A stretch of DNA of 64,000 nucleotides from Moheibacter stercoris (GTDB lineage Bacteria > Bacteroidota > Bacteroidia > Flavobacteriales > Weeksellaceae): NCBI RefSeq assembly GCF_040545805.1, contig NZ_JBEPMO010000007.1, forward strand, positions 62,001-126,000, in the 5' to 3' direction. Position numbers and translations under genes: made by a program. Shown one piece after another: positions 33,825-41,775 of the stretch; the stretch's first letter is position 1, and each line of letters opens with the position of its first letter. Under the pieces are notes generated by a model that did not search any database, had not been told where the DNA came from, and saw only the letters and a program-made list of their open reading frames with translations.

Positions 33825-34196
33825 CTAATTGATGACTTCGTAGTCGATAGTCATAATGCCCTTGTCTAAATTCCCAATACTTGAAAAAGCGGCTTTGCTT
33901 AAATCAAATTGGCGAGATTTTACAAATGGACCTCTGTCGTTGATCTCAACTACAACAGATTTTCCGTTGCGTTGATTAGTAATTTTCACTTTCGTTCCAA
34001 ATGGAAGTGATTTGTGTGCGGCTGTCATGTCATGCATGTCATATTTTTCGCCGCTGGCGGTTTTTTTACCGTGGAATTTTTCTCCATAATAAGAAGCTTT
34101 TCCACTACCTGCTAACCAAGTAGCACCATTGTAAAGACCTGCTCCACTAAATGCGATAAACCCTATTACTAATACAAATGTAATGATTGATTTCAT
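33825..34196 (-). CDS. RlpA-like double-psi beta-barrel protein
   Basis: The protein has 123 residues: an N-terminal signal/membrane segment (SIITFVLVIGFIAFSGAGLY) plus a single RlpA-like DPBB domain (GKASYYGEKFHGKKTASGEK, MTAAHKSLPFGTKVKITN, VVVEINDRGPF, RQFDLSKAAFSSIG). RlpA proteins cleave peptidoglycan lacking stem peptides at the septum. Here the SPOR domain of longer RlpA is absent, so septal targeting would need another route. A terminator follows directly. Confidence 0.88.
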   Translation of the reverse strand: MKSIITFVLVIGFIAFSGAGLYNGATWLAGSGKASYYGEKFHGKKTASGEKYDMHDMTAAHKSLPFGTKVKITNQRNGKSVVVEINDRGPFVKSRQFDLSKAAFSSIGNLDKGIMTIDYEVIN

Positions 34197-34258
34197 TTTT
34201 ATTATTTTTCAGATTTCATGCAAAGGTAAGTTGGTTGTGTTTTCAAAAAATATAGGAC

Positions 34259-34292
34259 AAAAAAAATGGGTCGAAATCAACCCATATTTTTT
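34259..34292. terminator. Hairpin, probable terminator between the YqeY-like and RlpA-like genes
   Basis: ATGGGT/ACCCAT arms with an 8-nt loop have A-runs on the left and T-runs on the right. On the minus strand the hairpin is followed by seven or more T, so it would separate these two co-oriented genes. The 186-base gap (34197-34382) also holds the palindrome at 34357. Confidence 0.65.
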
Positions 34293-34356
34293 GTGTAAAT
34301 CCTTTGTAGAAAAAGGATTAGTTATCCCGGTTAAACTTATGTTAAAAATTAATAAT

Positions 34357-34375
34357 TTGTTAAAAATTTTAACAA
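34357..34375. repeat. 19-bp palindrome (9-bp arms)
   Basis: TTGTTAAAA and TTTTAACAA flank a single A, just past the YqeY-like stop. The arms contain TGTTAAA/TTTAACA, the same pair as the inverted repeat at 6117-6136. It may be AT-rich coincidence or a protein-binding site. Confidence 0.4.
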
Positions 34376-34382
34376 TTAAAGC

Positions 34383-34829
34383 TTAATTCAAGAGTTTTTT
34401 GACGGTTTCAGCGATCATTTTTCCTTCTGCTTTTCCAGCCAATCTTGCTGATGCAGTGCCCATTACCTTGCCGATTTCTTTGGCAGATGTTGCGCCAACT
34501 TCTTCAATAATTGCTTTTAGTTCAGATTCTAGTTCTTCTTGCGTCAATTGTTGAGGTAAAAAACCTTGAATAATTTCTGCTTGAGCCAATTCTTTTTCGG
34601 CCAATTCAGTACGACCATTGTTGGTGAATTGTTCTGCTGCTTCTTTGCGTTGTTTGATCAATTTTTGCAACATGGCAATTTCTTGAGATTCGTTCATCTC
34701 TCCATTACCACCAGAAGTTTTGACCAATAAAATTTCAGATTTCATGGCACGCAAAGATTCCAAGGCAATTTGATTTTTGCTTTTCATTGCCTCTTTCATT
34801 TGTTCGGTTATTTTCGATTCTAAGCTCAT
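34383..34829 (-). CDS. GatB/YqeY domain protein
   Basis: The protein has 148 residues of all-helical YqeY type: KITEQMKEAMKSKNQIALES, LRAMKSEILL, KLIKQRKEAAEQFTNNGRTE, ELAQAEIIQGFLPQQLTQEE and the C-terminal SAKEIGKVMGTASARLAGKA. The fold resembles the tail domain of GatB (amidotransferase), and a tRNA-related role has been proposed but not proved. It is complete and a stand-alone gene. Confidence 0.92.
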   Translation of the reverse strand: MSLESKITEQMKEAMKSKNQIALESLRAMKSEILLVKTSGGNGEMNESQEIAMLQKLIKQRKEAAEQFTNNGRTELAEKELAQAEIIQGFLPQQLTQEELESELKAIIEEVGATSAKEIGKVMGTASARLAGKAEGKMIAETVKKLLN

Positions 34830-34895
34830 TTCAATTAATATTAAGGTACAAATTTACGAGGAATTGATGAAACCTTGGTTTTTTTTAGAATTCTC

Positions 34896-36725
34896 CTAGT
34901 TTGACTTTTTAAGGATAAGGCTATTCTGTAAATTCAATTTTACTTTTTGAAGGAATTCGGTGAATTCTTTGATTTCACTCGTATTGATATGAGATTTTCC
35001 TACTAAAAACTGCCAAGTAACGAGATAGTGATCATCCATTTTTTGGAGGTCTTGGCTATAAATTAGGCTAGAATCTAAACAACTTACTTGATAATTGAAG
35101 TTATCATTCATCAGTTGGTATCGATCAAAATGATTAATTTTAAGAACAAAGGTTTTGATAAATGGAAAATCAAATTCAATGGGAATATTTCGATTGTTTT
35201 CAATTTCAAATTTTTGAAAATCATCAACAAATGGATTGTCAAATTGAAAGATGTTTTTTAAATCATTTGTTTGAAAGATTTTTGATTTGCTAGTCCAGTT
35301 GTCCTTTGTTTGAGGTTCACTTTCATATTTTGTAGAAAATTCAGCATTCTTTTGAACAATTTCAGGAATACGAATTTCATCAAAGTATCCATTTGCTTTG
35401 GTAAGTGATTTCAATTGAACTTCTGATTTCATAAAATTCAATTCACTTACCGTTTCCATAACGGATAATTGCGGTTCTATGGCTAAAAATATATCGACAG
35501 AAGTATCAACTCGTATAAAGGAATTGTTGAAAAATCGGAGATTTGGAAAATCAATATTTTTAGGATCCATACTTGCTGCATCAATCAGTCTTTGTTTTTT
35601 CTGGTCCAAATCAACTACCAAAAATAGATTGCTCATTCGGGAAAAAACAGGGTATTCCAAAACCAATTTCCCTCTGCTTCTAAAACTTCCAATAACGTAA
35701 TAGGAATTGATTTTTTTGTAAGCTAAAATTTCTTTGAGTAAAATATTGAAATCTGCTGAATGCGCAGGCTGATTCGATAATAAATTTAATTTTAAGTCCT
35801 TTGGAGTAACTGAATATCTTCCAGACCATTTGTAATTGTCTTGTAGATATTGAATGCAATTGATAAGGGTTTGCTCTTTGGTCTTTCCACTTGGAATTTT
35901 TGCAGCAATATTGGAAATGCTCAATTTGTATAGAGAAGTGTTGATGTCATTGATCAATACCTTTTTGAAATCAGACCATCTGGTAGAGGAATAATAAGTT
36001 CCATGAGTTGAAGTAGAAGAATCAAATTGAAGCATTAGTCGCTCTCGGAAATCTTCTACATTATGAACATGAGTGATGGTTTTAGTGCTTGGGATATTCG
36101 TCAATTCCCATACTTTTTGATTGGATTTGTTTCCATATTTTTTGTGCAAGCGATCCCCCATTAAAATGATCTTGTACTTAAAATTACTTGCATTTTGTAA
36201 TCGTAAGGTAGACTTTAAGGTAGGATGATCGTTTTGAAATCTCCAAGGAGAACTATATAAATCTGCATTTGAAAGTATTTTTCGTCGATATTCCACAACG
36301 GAACCAACCCTAATATTGGGAAAGAGGATTTTTAGTTCTTCTGTATTTTCATCGATGCTATGAATAATCAGATCTGTTTTTTTTAAAGGATGAATTTGTA
36401 CTTCGTTATTTTCAACATTCAAAACGTTCCCTTTCTCAAAGCTTACTTTATTATGGATGTTATTTTTTGGATAGGTCCATGATCGATTGATGAGATCCAA
36501 ACCATTTGGCGTAAGAATTTTGATTTTGGAATATTCCAAAATTTCATATCCAAATCTTGTGATTTTAAGATCTCCAAATTCTTCTAAAATTACCAAGTCT
36601 GCATCGGTTTCAAAATCAACTGTTTTTAATTCAATTTCATTTTGTTTCAATTCGCCCCAATGTATTTTTTGAGCAAATGAAATGCTAAACCATATAAATA
36701 GGTAAACAGAATGTAAAGTTTTCAT
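34896..36725 (-). CDS. DUF3857/transglutaminase-like secreted protein with altered active site
   Basis: The protein has 609 residues with a signal peptide (VYLFIWFSISFAQ). A DUF3857 domain (about 45-240) is followed by a transglutaminase-like core (about 275-400) and a beta-rich DUF3858-like C-terminus. At the position of the catalytic Cys the sequence reads PAHSADFNILLKEIL, where active members have Cys-x-Asp, so peptidase or amidase activity is doubtful. Cysteines elsewhere (INCIQYL, VSCLDSS) are not in that motif. The protein is probably periplasmic or at the outer membrane. It stands alone, opposite tig. Confidence 0.85.
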   Translation of the reverse strand: MKTLHSVYLFIWFSISFAQKIHWGELKQNEIELKTVDFETDADLVILEEFGDLKITRFGYEILEYSKIKILTPNGLDLINRSWTYPKNNIHNKVSFEKGNVLNVENNEVQIHPLKKTDLIIHSIDENTEELKILFPNIRVGSVVEYRRKILSNADLYSSPWRFQNDHPTLKSTLRLQNASNFKYKIILMGDRLHKKYGNKSNQKVWELTNIPSTKTITHVHNVEDFRERLMLQFDSSTSTHGTYYSSTRWSDFKKVLINDINTSLYKLSISNIAAKIPSGKTKEQTLINCIQYLQDNYKWSGRYSVTPKDLKLNLLSNQPAHSADFNILLKEILAYKKINSYYVIGSFRSRGKLVLEYPVFSRMSNLFLVVDLDQKKQRLIDAASMDPKNIDFPNLRFFNNSFIRVDTSVDIFLAIEPQLSVMETVSELNFMKSEVQLKSLTKANGYFDEIRIPEIVQKNAEFSTKYESEPQTKDNWTSKSKIFQTNDLKNIFQFDNPFVDDFQKFEIENNRNIPIEFDFPFIKTFVLKINHFDRYQLMNDNFNYQVSCLDSSLIYSQDLQKMDDHYLVTWQFLVGKSHINTSEIKEFTEFLQKVKLNLQNSLILKKSN

Positions 36726-36831
36726 GAAAGATTAAGTGAATAAAAAGTAAATATAGATAAGATTGCTCTTCTTTTTCAATTTGTTAAGAAATTTTCGGTT
36801 CAAACTTTTCTATCACCAATTAATTTTATTC

Positions 36832-36839
36832 TACCTTTG
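36832..36839 (+). promoter_or_regulatory. Candidate -7 promoter element (TACCTTTG) for tig
   Basis: An exact TAnnTTTG match, 21 bases before the trigger factor ATG, has the form often seen before strongly expressed Bacteroidota genes. Confidence 0.6.
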
Positions 36840-36860
36840 CACACCAAAATTTTTTAGAAA

Positions 36861-38228
36861 ATGAATATTACTCAAAACAGTATCGATAATTTAAATGCTG
36901 TACTTACCGTAACAATCGAAAAAGACGACTATAAAGAAAAAGTTGAAAAAGCCTTAAATAATTACCGTAAAAATGCTGCTATCAAAGGGTTTAGAAAAGG
37001 ACAAGTTCCCATGAGCTTTGTGAAAAAACAATTTGAGAAAAGCATCATTTTCGATGAGGTAAACCAATTATTGCAAACTGGAATCAACGAATATATTCAA
37101 AAAGAAAAAATTTCCATTTTAGGAAATCCACTTCCAAAATTCAATGAAAATATGGATTGGGATGCAGACCAATTGGAATTTGAATTTGAATTGGGATTGG
37201 CTCCAGACTTCAAAGTTGACTTATCAAAAGTAAAAGCAGATACCTATAAAGTAAATGTAACCGACGAAGAAGTTCAAAAATATGTAGACAATTTCGCGAA
37301 GCGTTTTGGTTCCATGAAAACTTTGGAAAAAGTAGAAGAAGGAGCAAACGTGAAAGTAACGATGAAAGAATTGGATGCTGACAAAAAAGAAATAGAAGGA
37401 ACAGAAAAAGACTTGTTCTTATTTGTTGACGAATTGTCAAAACCGAAAAAATTCATCGGGAAAAAAGTTGGTGATGTTGTGGTTGTAAAAGCAAAAGAAA
37501 TCAATGAAGATGCAGTGACTTTGGAGCAAATCCTTTCTTGGGATGCAGGAAAAGTTGCTGGATTTGAGGGTCAATTGCAATTTGAAATCAAAGAAATCAC
37601 TGCGATGGAAGCATCTCCAGTAGACCAGTCTTTGTTTGATAAAGTATATGGTGAAGGTTCTGTAGCTGACGAAGCTGAATTCCGTAACAAAATCAAAACG
37701 GAAGCAGAAAAAATGTACGACCGTGAGACGGACAAACAAATGATGAACGAAGTAGTTGAGGCTTTGATCAAAGATACCAAATTTGATTTGCCAACCGATT
37801 TCTTGAACAGATGGTTGCACCAAACCAATGATAAAGTAGAATCATTGGAACAAGCCGCAGAAGAGGTAAAGAAAATGGAAGATAGCTTACGTTACCAATT
37901 GATCGAAGCGAAAGTTGCCGAAACCTATGATTTGAAAGTTGAATTTGCAGATGTTGAAGAAGCAACGCGTAACATCATCAAAGAACAATTGGCTATGTAC
38001 GGACAAGCAAACATTCCAGAAGAAGATTTAGAAAGAATCGTTCAAGGGTCTTTGCAAAATCAACAAGAATTCCAACGTTTGGCAGACCAAGTTTTTGCTA
38101 CCAAAATGATGGAAACTTTCAAGTCAAATGTGAAATTGAATGAAAAATCTGTTACATTTGATGAATTCGTGAAGTTGATGGAAGAGAAACAAAAAGCTCA
38201 TTCTCACGACCACGATCATAATCACTAA
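36861..38228 (+). CDS. tig: Trigger factor (ribosome-associated chaperone)
   Basis: The protein has 455 residues. The ribosome-binding N-domain carries AAIKGFRKGQVPMSFVKKQF (the ribosome-binding loop GFRKGQVP). A divergent middle (PPIase-like) domain follows at about 140-250, then the helical C-domain (FDLPTDFLNRWLHQTNDKVE, LIEAKVAETYDLKVEF). It ends in a His-rich tail (SHDHDHNH). Trigger factor binds nascent chains at the exit tunnel. It lies upstream of clpP and clpX, a common bacterial order. Confidence 0.94.
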   Translation: MNITQNSIDNLNAVLTVTIEKDDYKEKVEKALNNYRKNAAIKGFRKGQVPMSFVKKQFEKSIIFDEVNQLLQTGINEYIQKEKISILGNPLPKFNENMDWDADQLEFEFELGLAPDFKVDLSKVKADTYKVNVTDEEVQKYVDNFAKRFGSMKTLEKVEEGANVKVTMKELDADKKEIEGTEKDLFLFVDELSKPKKFIGKKVGDVVVVKAKEINEDAVTLEQILSWDAGKVAGFEGQLQFEIKEITAMEASPVDQSLFDKVYGEGSVADEAEFRNKIKTEAEKMYDRETDKQMMNEVVEALIKDTKFDLPTDFLNRWLHQTNDKVESLEQAAEEVKKMEDSLRYQLIEAKVAETYDLKVEFADVEEATRNIIKEQLAMYGQANIPEEDLERIVQGSLQNQQEFQRLADQVFATKMMETFKSNVKLNEKSVTFDEFVKLMEEKQKAHSHDHDHNH

Positions 38229-38311
38229 TTAATTAAAGTGGACAAAAAGTCATACCTTTCGTTTTGCATGGTTTTTGACTTAAACACTTAGAATTAGAAA
38301 GAAAAATTAGT

Positions 38312-38974
38312 ATGAATTACGGAGAAGAATTTAAAAAATACGCAACTGGACATCAAGGCATCAATAGCCTTCATGTGGATAGTTATGTTGAAAGTATGAC
38401 TCCATATATTGTAGAGGAGCGTAAATTGAACGTAGCACAAATGGATGTTTTTTCTCGTTTGATGATGGATCGTATCATCTTTTTGGGTACGCCTATCAAC
38501 GACGAAATTGCCAACATCATTCAGGCTCAGTTATTGTTCTTGGAAAGTGTAGACGCAAGCAAAGATATTCAGATCTATATCAATTCTCCAGGAGGTGGAG
38601 TTCACGCAGGTTTGGGTATTTACGATACCATGCAAATCATTAAACCAGACGTAGCAACTATTTGTACAGGTATGGCAGCTTCTATGGGAGCGGTTTTATT
38701 GTGTGCTGGAGCTGCGGGGAAACGTTCTGCTTTGAAACACTCTCGTGTGATGATTCACCAACCATTGGGTGGAGCACAAGGTCAAGCAACCGATATGGAA
38801 ATTACCTTGAAGCAAATTTTGATGTTGAAAGATGAATTGTACAATATCATCGCAGAGCATTCAGGACAAACGGTTGAAAGAATTCAGAAAGACGGTGAAA
38901 GAGATTATTGGATGACTTCTTTGGAAGCGAAAGAATACGGAATGGTTGACGAGGTATTATTGCCTAAGAAATAA
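38312..38974 (+). CDS. clpP: ATP-dependent Clp protease proteolytic subunit
   Basis: The protein has 220 residues. The catalytic triad is visible: S124 in GMAASMGAVLL, H149 in RVMIHQPLGGAQGQ and D198 in GERDYWM. The N-terminal region is slightly longer than in E. coli ClpP and may include a propeptide. It assembles into a 14-mer that degrades substrates fed by ClpX or ClpA/C. It follows tig by 83 bases. clpX lies 1.4 kb downstream instead of adjacent. Confidence 0.95.
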   Translation: MNYGEEFKKYATGHQGINSLHVDSYVESMTPYIVEERKLNVAQMDVFSRLMMDRIIFLGTPINDEIANIIQAQLLFLESVDASKDIQIYINSPGGGVHAGLGIYDTMQIIKPDVATICTGMAASMGAVLLCAGAAGKRSALKHSRVMIHQPLGGAQGQATDMEITLKQILMLKDELYNIIAEHSGQTVERIQKDGERDYWMTSLEAKEYGMVDEVLLPKK

Positions 38975-38984
38975 TTTCGTTCAT

Positions 38985-39578
38985 ATGAAACCCAAAAGGT
39001 TACTTTTTGTACTGTTTATCCTTTACTGGATCGGCGTGTACGGAGTAGCCTTTTTTTATGATGGAATTTCCAAGTCTGTTTTCAAAGGAATCATTCCATC
39101 GGCCTACAAAATGTATGCGCCCGTAACCAATACGCATTACCATGTTCAATATGATTTCTACTTGACAGGACAAAAAGTGAAATCAGTTGAATTGTCAGAA
39201 TACATTCATTCGGATGATTCCAAAGGGATTTTTCAAGACAAAACGAATTTTGCCAAAAGCAAAGTTTACGAGGGACCACTAAAAGTTTTAGATTTCGAAT
39301 TTCAATCAGCTTTGTATAAAAAGCGTTACAAGAAGGATTCTTTGGATTTAAATGAACATTTGCTAAATCAGCCAAAAATTCAACGAATTGAAAAGAATTT
39401 ACAGAATTTTGCGAAATTATATCTTGCAGAAAATTCAAATTTTAAATCTGATAGCGTTTCGATTTCTGTTAAAAGAGATCCGATGATTTTAAATTTCCAA
39501 CCCGATTTCAAAAATGATTTTACCTACGAAATTGGAAAAGGAGTTTTTTTCAAAACCCACTTAAACTTTAACCAATGA
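38985..39578 (+). CDS. Single-pass membrane protein, function unknown
   Basis: The ATG at 38985 is preferred; the longer frame from 38946 runs back into clpP. The 197-residue protein has one N-terminal helix (LLFVLFILYWIGVYGVAFFY) and a mainly charged extracytoplasmic part (YHVQYDFYLTGQKVKSVELS, RIEKNLQNFAKLYLAENSNF). I recognise no family. It overlaps the following multi-pass gene by four bases (ATGA), so the two products probably act together. Confidence 0.75.
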   Translation: MKPKRLLFVLFILYWIGVYGVAFFYDGISKSVFKGIIPSAYKMYAPVTNTHYHVQYDFYLTGQKVKSVELSEYIHSDDSKGIFQDKTNFAKSKVYEGPLKVLDFEFQSALYKKRYKKDSLDLNEHLLNQPKIQRIEKNLQNFAKLYLAENSNFKSDSVSISVKRDPMILNFQPDFKNDFTYEIGKGVFFKTHLNFNQ

Positions 39579-40405
39579 AAGAGTTCTGGGTTGCTAATCG
39601 AACAATTTATCCAGCGATCTTTCGTGTGTTAATCGGATTATTGCTATTAACAGATTTGATTTTCACACTTCCTTCAGGCAGCTTTTTATTTGATTCAACC
39701 TATAACAATTTCATTCCAAATTCAGGAACTGTATCTGTTTTATCAGAAAATTGGAAAATCTTTTCTGGAGTATATGGATTGATTCTATTACTCTTCATTT
39801 TGGGAATAGGACGAACGATCATTTCCTTTTTGGTATTTCTATTTTATTGGTATTGGGTAGAAATGACAATGCCGCTTTTAACTTGGGGAGATACCATTTT
39901 AAAGTTTAGCTTGCTTTACTTCGTTTTGGTTAATTCCTTTCAATATCTATCGGTTCAAAAATCCAATTACCAAGGGGTAATTTCCAAATTGGGAATTTGG
40001 TCCATCATACTGCATTTATTTTTGGTATATATGAACAATGCCTATTTCAAAATGATGGATGGAGATTGGCAGGGTGGAAGAGCCTTGTTTTATAGTTTTT
40101 CTCAATACGCAGGATTTGAAACCAGTATTTTTAAACCAATATTATCCCATGCATTTATTTCAAAATACCTTGGCTATTTTGTCATTGTACAGCAATTGAC
40201 ATTTGTACCCTTGGTCATTTGGAAGAAAACAAGATTTTTAGCTATCGGTTTATCTATCATTATTCACTTTACGATGATGGTTCAGTTTGAATTGTGGAAA
40301 TTTGAATTGATTGTTATACTTCTTTATGGTTTTTTATTGACCGATGAAGAATGGAGGAAAATTCTTCCTGCTGGAATGCTTAACAAATTCTTTTCTACCA
40401 AATAG
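39575..40405 (+). CDS. HTTM-like multi-pass membrane protein
   Basis: The protein has 276 residues with about seven to eight membrane segments, several lined with aromatic residues (FYWYWVEMTMPLLTWGDTIL). The start (ARVLIG-like AIFRVLIGLLLLTDLIFTLP) and the pattern of helices recall HTTM proteins, the membrane part of vitamin K-dependent gamma-carboxylase relatives. The match is by pattern only. It is coupled to the single-pass gene upstream by an ATGA overlap. The pair is inserted between clpP and clpX. Confidence 0.65.
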   Translation: MKEFWVANRTIYPAIFRVLIGLLLLTDLIFTLPSGSFLFDSTYNNFIPNSGTVSVLSENWKIFSGVYGLILLLFILGIGRTIISFLVFLFYWYWVEMTMPLLTWGDTILKFSLLYFVLVNSFQYLSVQKSNYQGVISKLGIWSIILHLFLVYMNNAYFKMMDGDWQGGRALFYSFSQYAGFETSIFKPILSHAFISKYLGYFVIVQQLTFVPLVIWKKTRFLAIGLSIIIHFTMMVQFELWKFELIVILLYGFLLTDEEWRKILPAGMLNKFFSTK

Positions 40406-40416
40406 TTGAAATTTCG

Positions 40417-40424
40417 TAGATTTG
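40417..40424 (+). promoter_or_regulatory. Candidate -7 promoter element (TAGATTTG) for clpX
   Basis: An exact TAnnTTTG match, 13 bases before the TTG start of clpX, predicts a very short leader. No clear -33 TTG is seen. Confidence 0.5.
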
Positions 40425-40437
40425 CAAACTCAAAAAA

Positions 40438-41661
40438 TTGAAAAAATTGGAAGAAAATAAATGTTCATTTTGTGGTAGAGGAAAAAGTGAAGTTAATCTG
40501 CTTGTGGCAGGGATTGATGGGCATATTTGTGACCAATGTATTTCACAAGCATATGGGATTGTTCAGGAAGAAATTTCTTTCAAGAAAAATCAAAATTTAG
40601 TGAATCCATTGCCGTTAAAGTCACCGAAAGAGATAAAATCTTTTTTGGATGAATACATTATAGGACAAGATCACGCAAAAAAAATCATGTCGGTAGCAGT
40701 ATTCAATCACTACAAAAGAATATTGAATCCGACCAGAGAAGAAGACGAAGTAGAAATTGACAAATCCAATGTTGTTTTGGTTGGAGAAACCGGAAGTGGG
40801 AAAACTTTGTTGGCGAAATCTATTGCTCGTATGTTGAATGTTCCTTTTGCGATTGTGGATGCTACGGTGTTGACCGAAGCAGGATATGTCGGAGAGGATG
40901 TTGAGAGTATTTTGACCAGATTGCTTCAAGATGCGAACTATGATGTTTCATTAGCCGAAAAAGGAATTGTTTTCATTGATGAAATCGATAAAATTGCACG
41001 AAAAAGCGATAATCCATCCATTACACGAGACGTATCGGGAGAAGGAGTTCAGCAAGCGATGTTGAAAATTTTGGAAGGAACAATTGTGAATGTTCCACCA
41101 AAAGGCGGAAGAAAACATCCTGATCAAAAATTCGTGGAAGTCAATACCAAAGATATATTGTTCATTGCAGGTGGTGCATTTTCTGGAATCGAAAGACATA
41201 TTGCCAATCGTATGAATACCCATGTTATTGGTTTCAAAAATGAAGATGCTCCAAAAGATTCGCAAGATTTGTTGAAAGAGGTAAATGCAATGGATTTAAA
41301 AGCGTTTGGATTGATTCCAGAGTTGATCGGACGTTTGCCTGTTATTGCCAATTTAACGCCTCTTGATGATGTTGCAATGAAGAGAATTTTGACAGAGCCA
41401 AAAAATGCTTTGATCAAACAATATGAGAAATTGTTTGAATTGGATGGGGTGAATCTTCATGTGACCGATGAAGCATTGGATTTAATTGTGAAAAAGGCAG
41501 ATGAACTTGGTTTGGGAGCAAGAGGATTAAGATCGGTTACGGAGGAGATTTTTACGGATTTGATGTACAGAATTGATGAATTACCCAAAGACTTATCCGT
41601 TACTCCTGAAATGATTAATCAGAATAGTTTTGATAAAGTTGTTGATAAAATCAATCCGTAG
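40438..41661 (+). CDS. clpX: Clp protease ATP-binding subunit ClpX, TTG start
   Basis: The protein has 407 residues. The N-terminal zinc-binding domain has C9, C12, C31 and C34 (CSFCGRGK and HICDQC). The AAA+ module has Walker A GETGSGKT, Walker B GIVFIDEIDKIA and the pore/sensor segments GYVGEDVESI and LGARGLRS. It unfolds substrates for ClpP. No ATG precedes the zinc finger in frame, so TTG at 40438 (or 40447) must start it; the resulting length is normal. TTG may limit translation. Confidence 0.95.
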   Translation: MKKLEENKCSFCGRGKSEVNLLVAGIDGHICDQCISQAYGIVQEEISFKKNQNLVNPLPLKSPKEIKSFLDEYIIGQDHAKKIMSVAVFNHYKRILNPTREEDEVEIDKSNVVLVGETGSGKTLLAKSIARMLNVPFAIVDATVLTEAGYVGEDVESILTRLLQDANYDVSLAEKGIVFIDEIDKIARKSDNPSITRDVSGEGVQQAMLKILEGTIVNVPPKGGRKHPDQKFVEVNTKDILFIAGGAFSGIERHIANRMNTHVIGFKNEDAPKDSQDLLKEVNAMDLKAFGLIPELIGRLPVIANLTPLDDVAMKRILTEPKNALIKQYEKLFELDGVNLHVTDEALDLIVKKADELGLGARGLRSVTEEIFTDLMYRIDELPKDLSVTPEMINQNSFDKVVDKINP

Positions 41662-41675
41662 ATTTTTCAACAAAC

Positions 41676-41707
41676 TTGTTAGATACTAGAAAATTATATT
41701 ATATTTG
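41676..41707 (+). promoter_or_regulatory. Promoter of the 672-residue surface-protein gene
   Basis: TTG at 41676-41678, a 21-nt spacer and TATATTTG at 41700-41707 match the Bacteroidota housekeeping promoter. The predicted leader is about 60 nt. Confidence 0.65.
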
Positions 41708-41775
41708 TACCGAATTTCGCTTTGTAGCAAATTCGTGAAAAATTTTAGTAAAACCCAACCTAAAATATATCGTAA

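Noticed and set aside
37437..37823. A 128-codon minus-strand frame inside tig
   Set aside because: It is antisense to the trigger factor and Phe/Cys-rich, as expected from reverse Lys/Glu codons.
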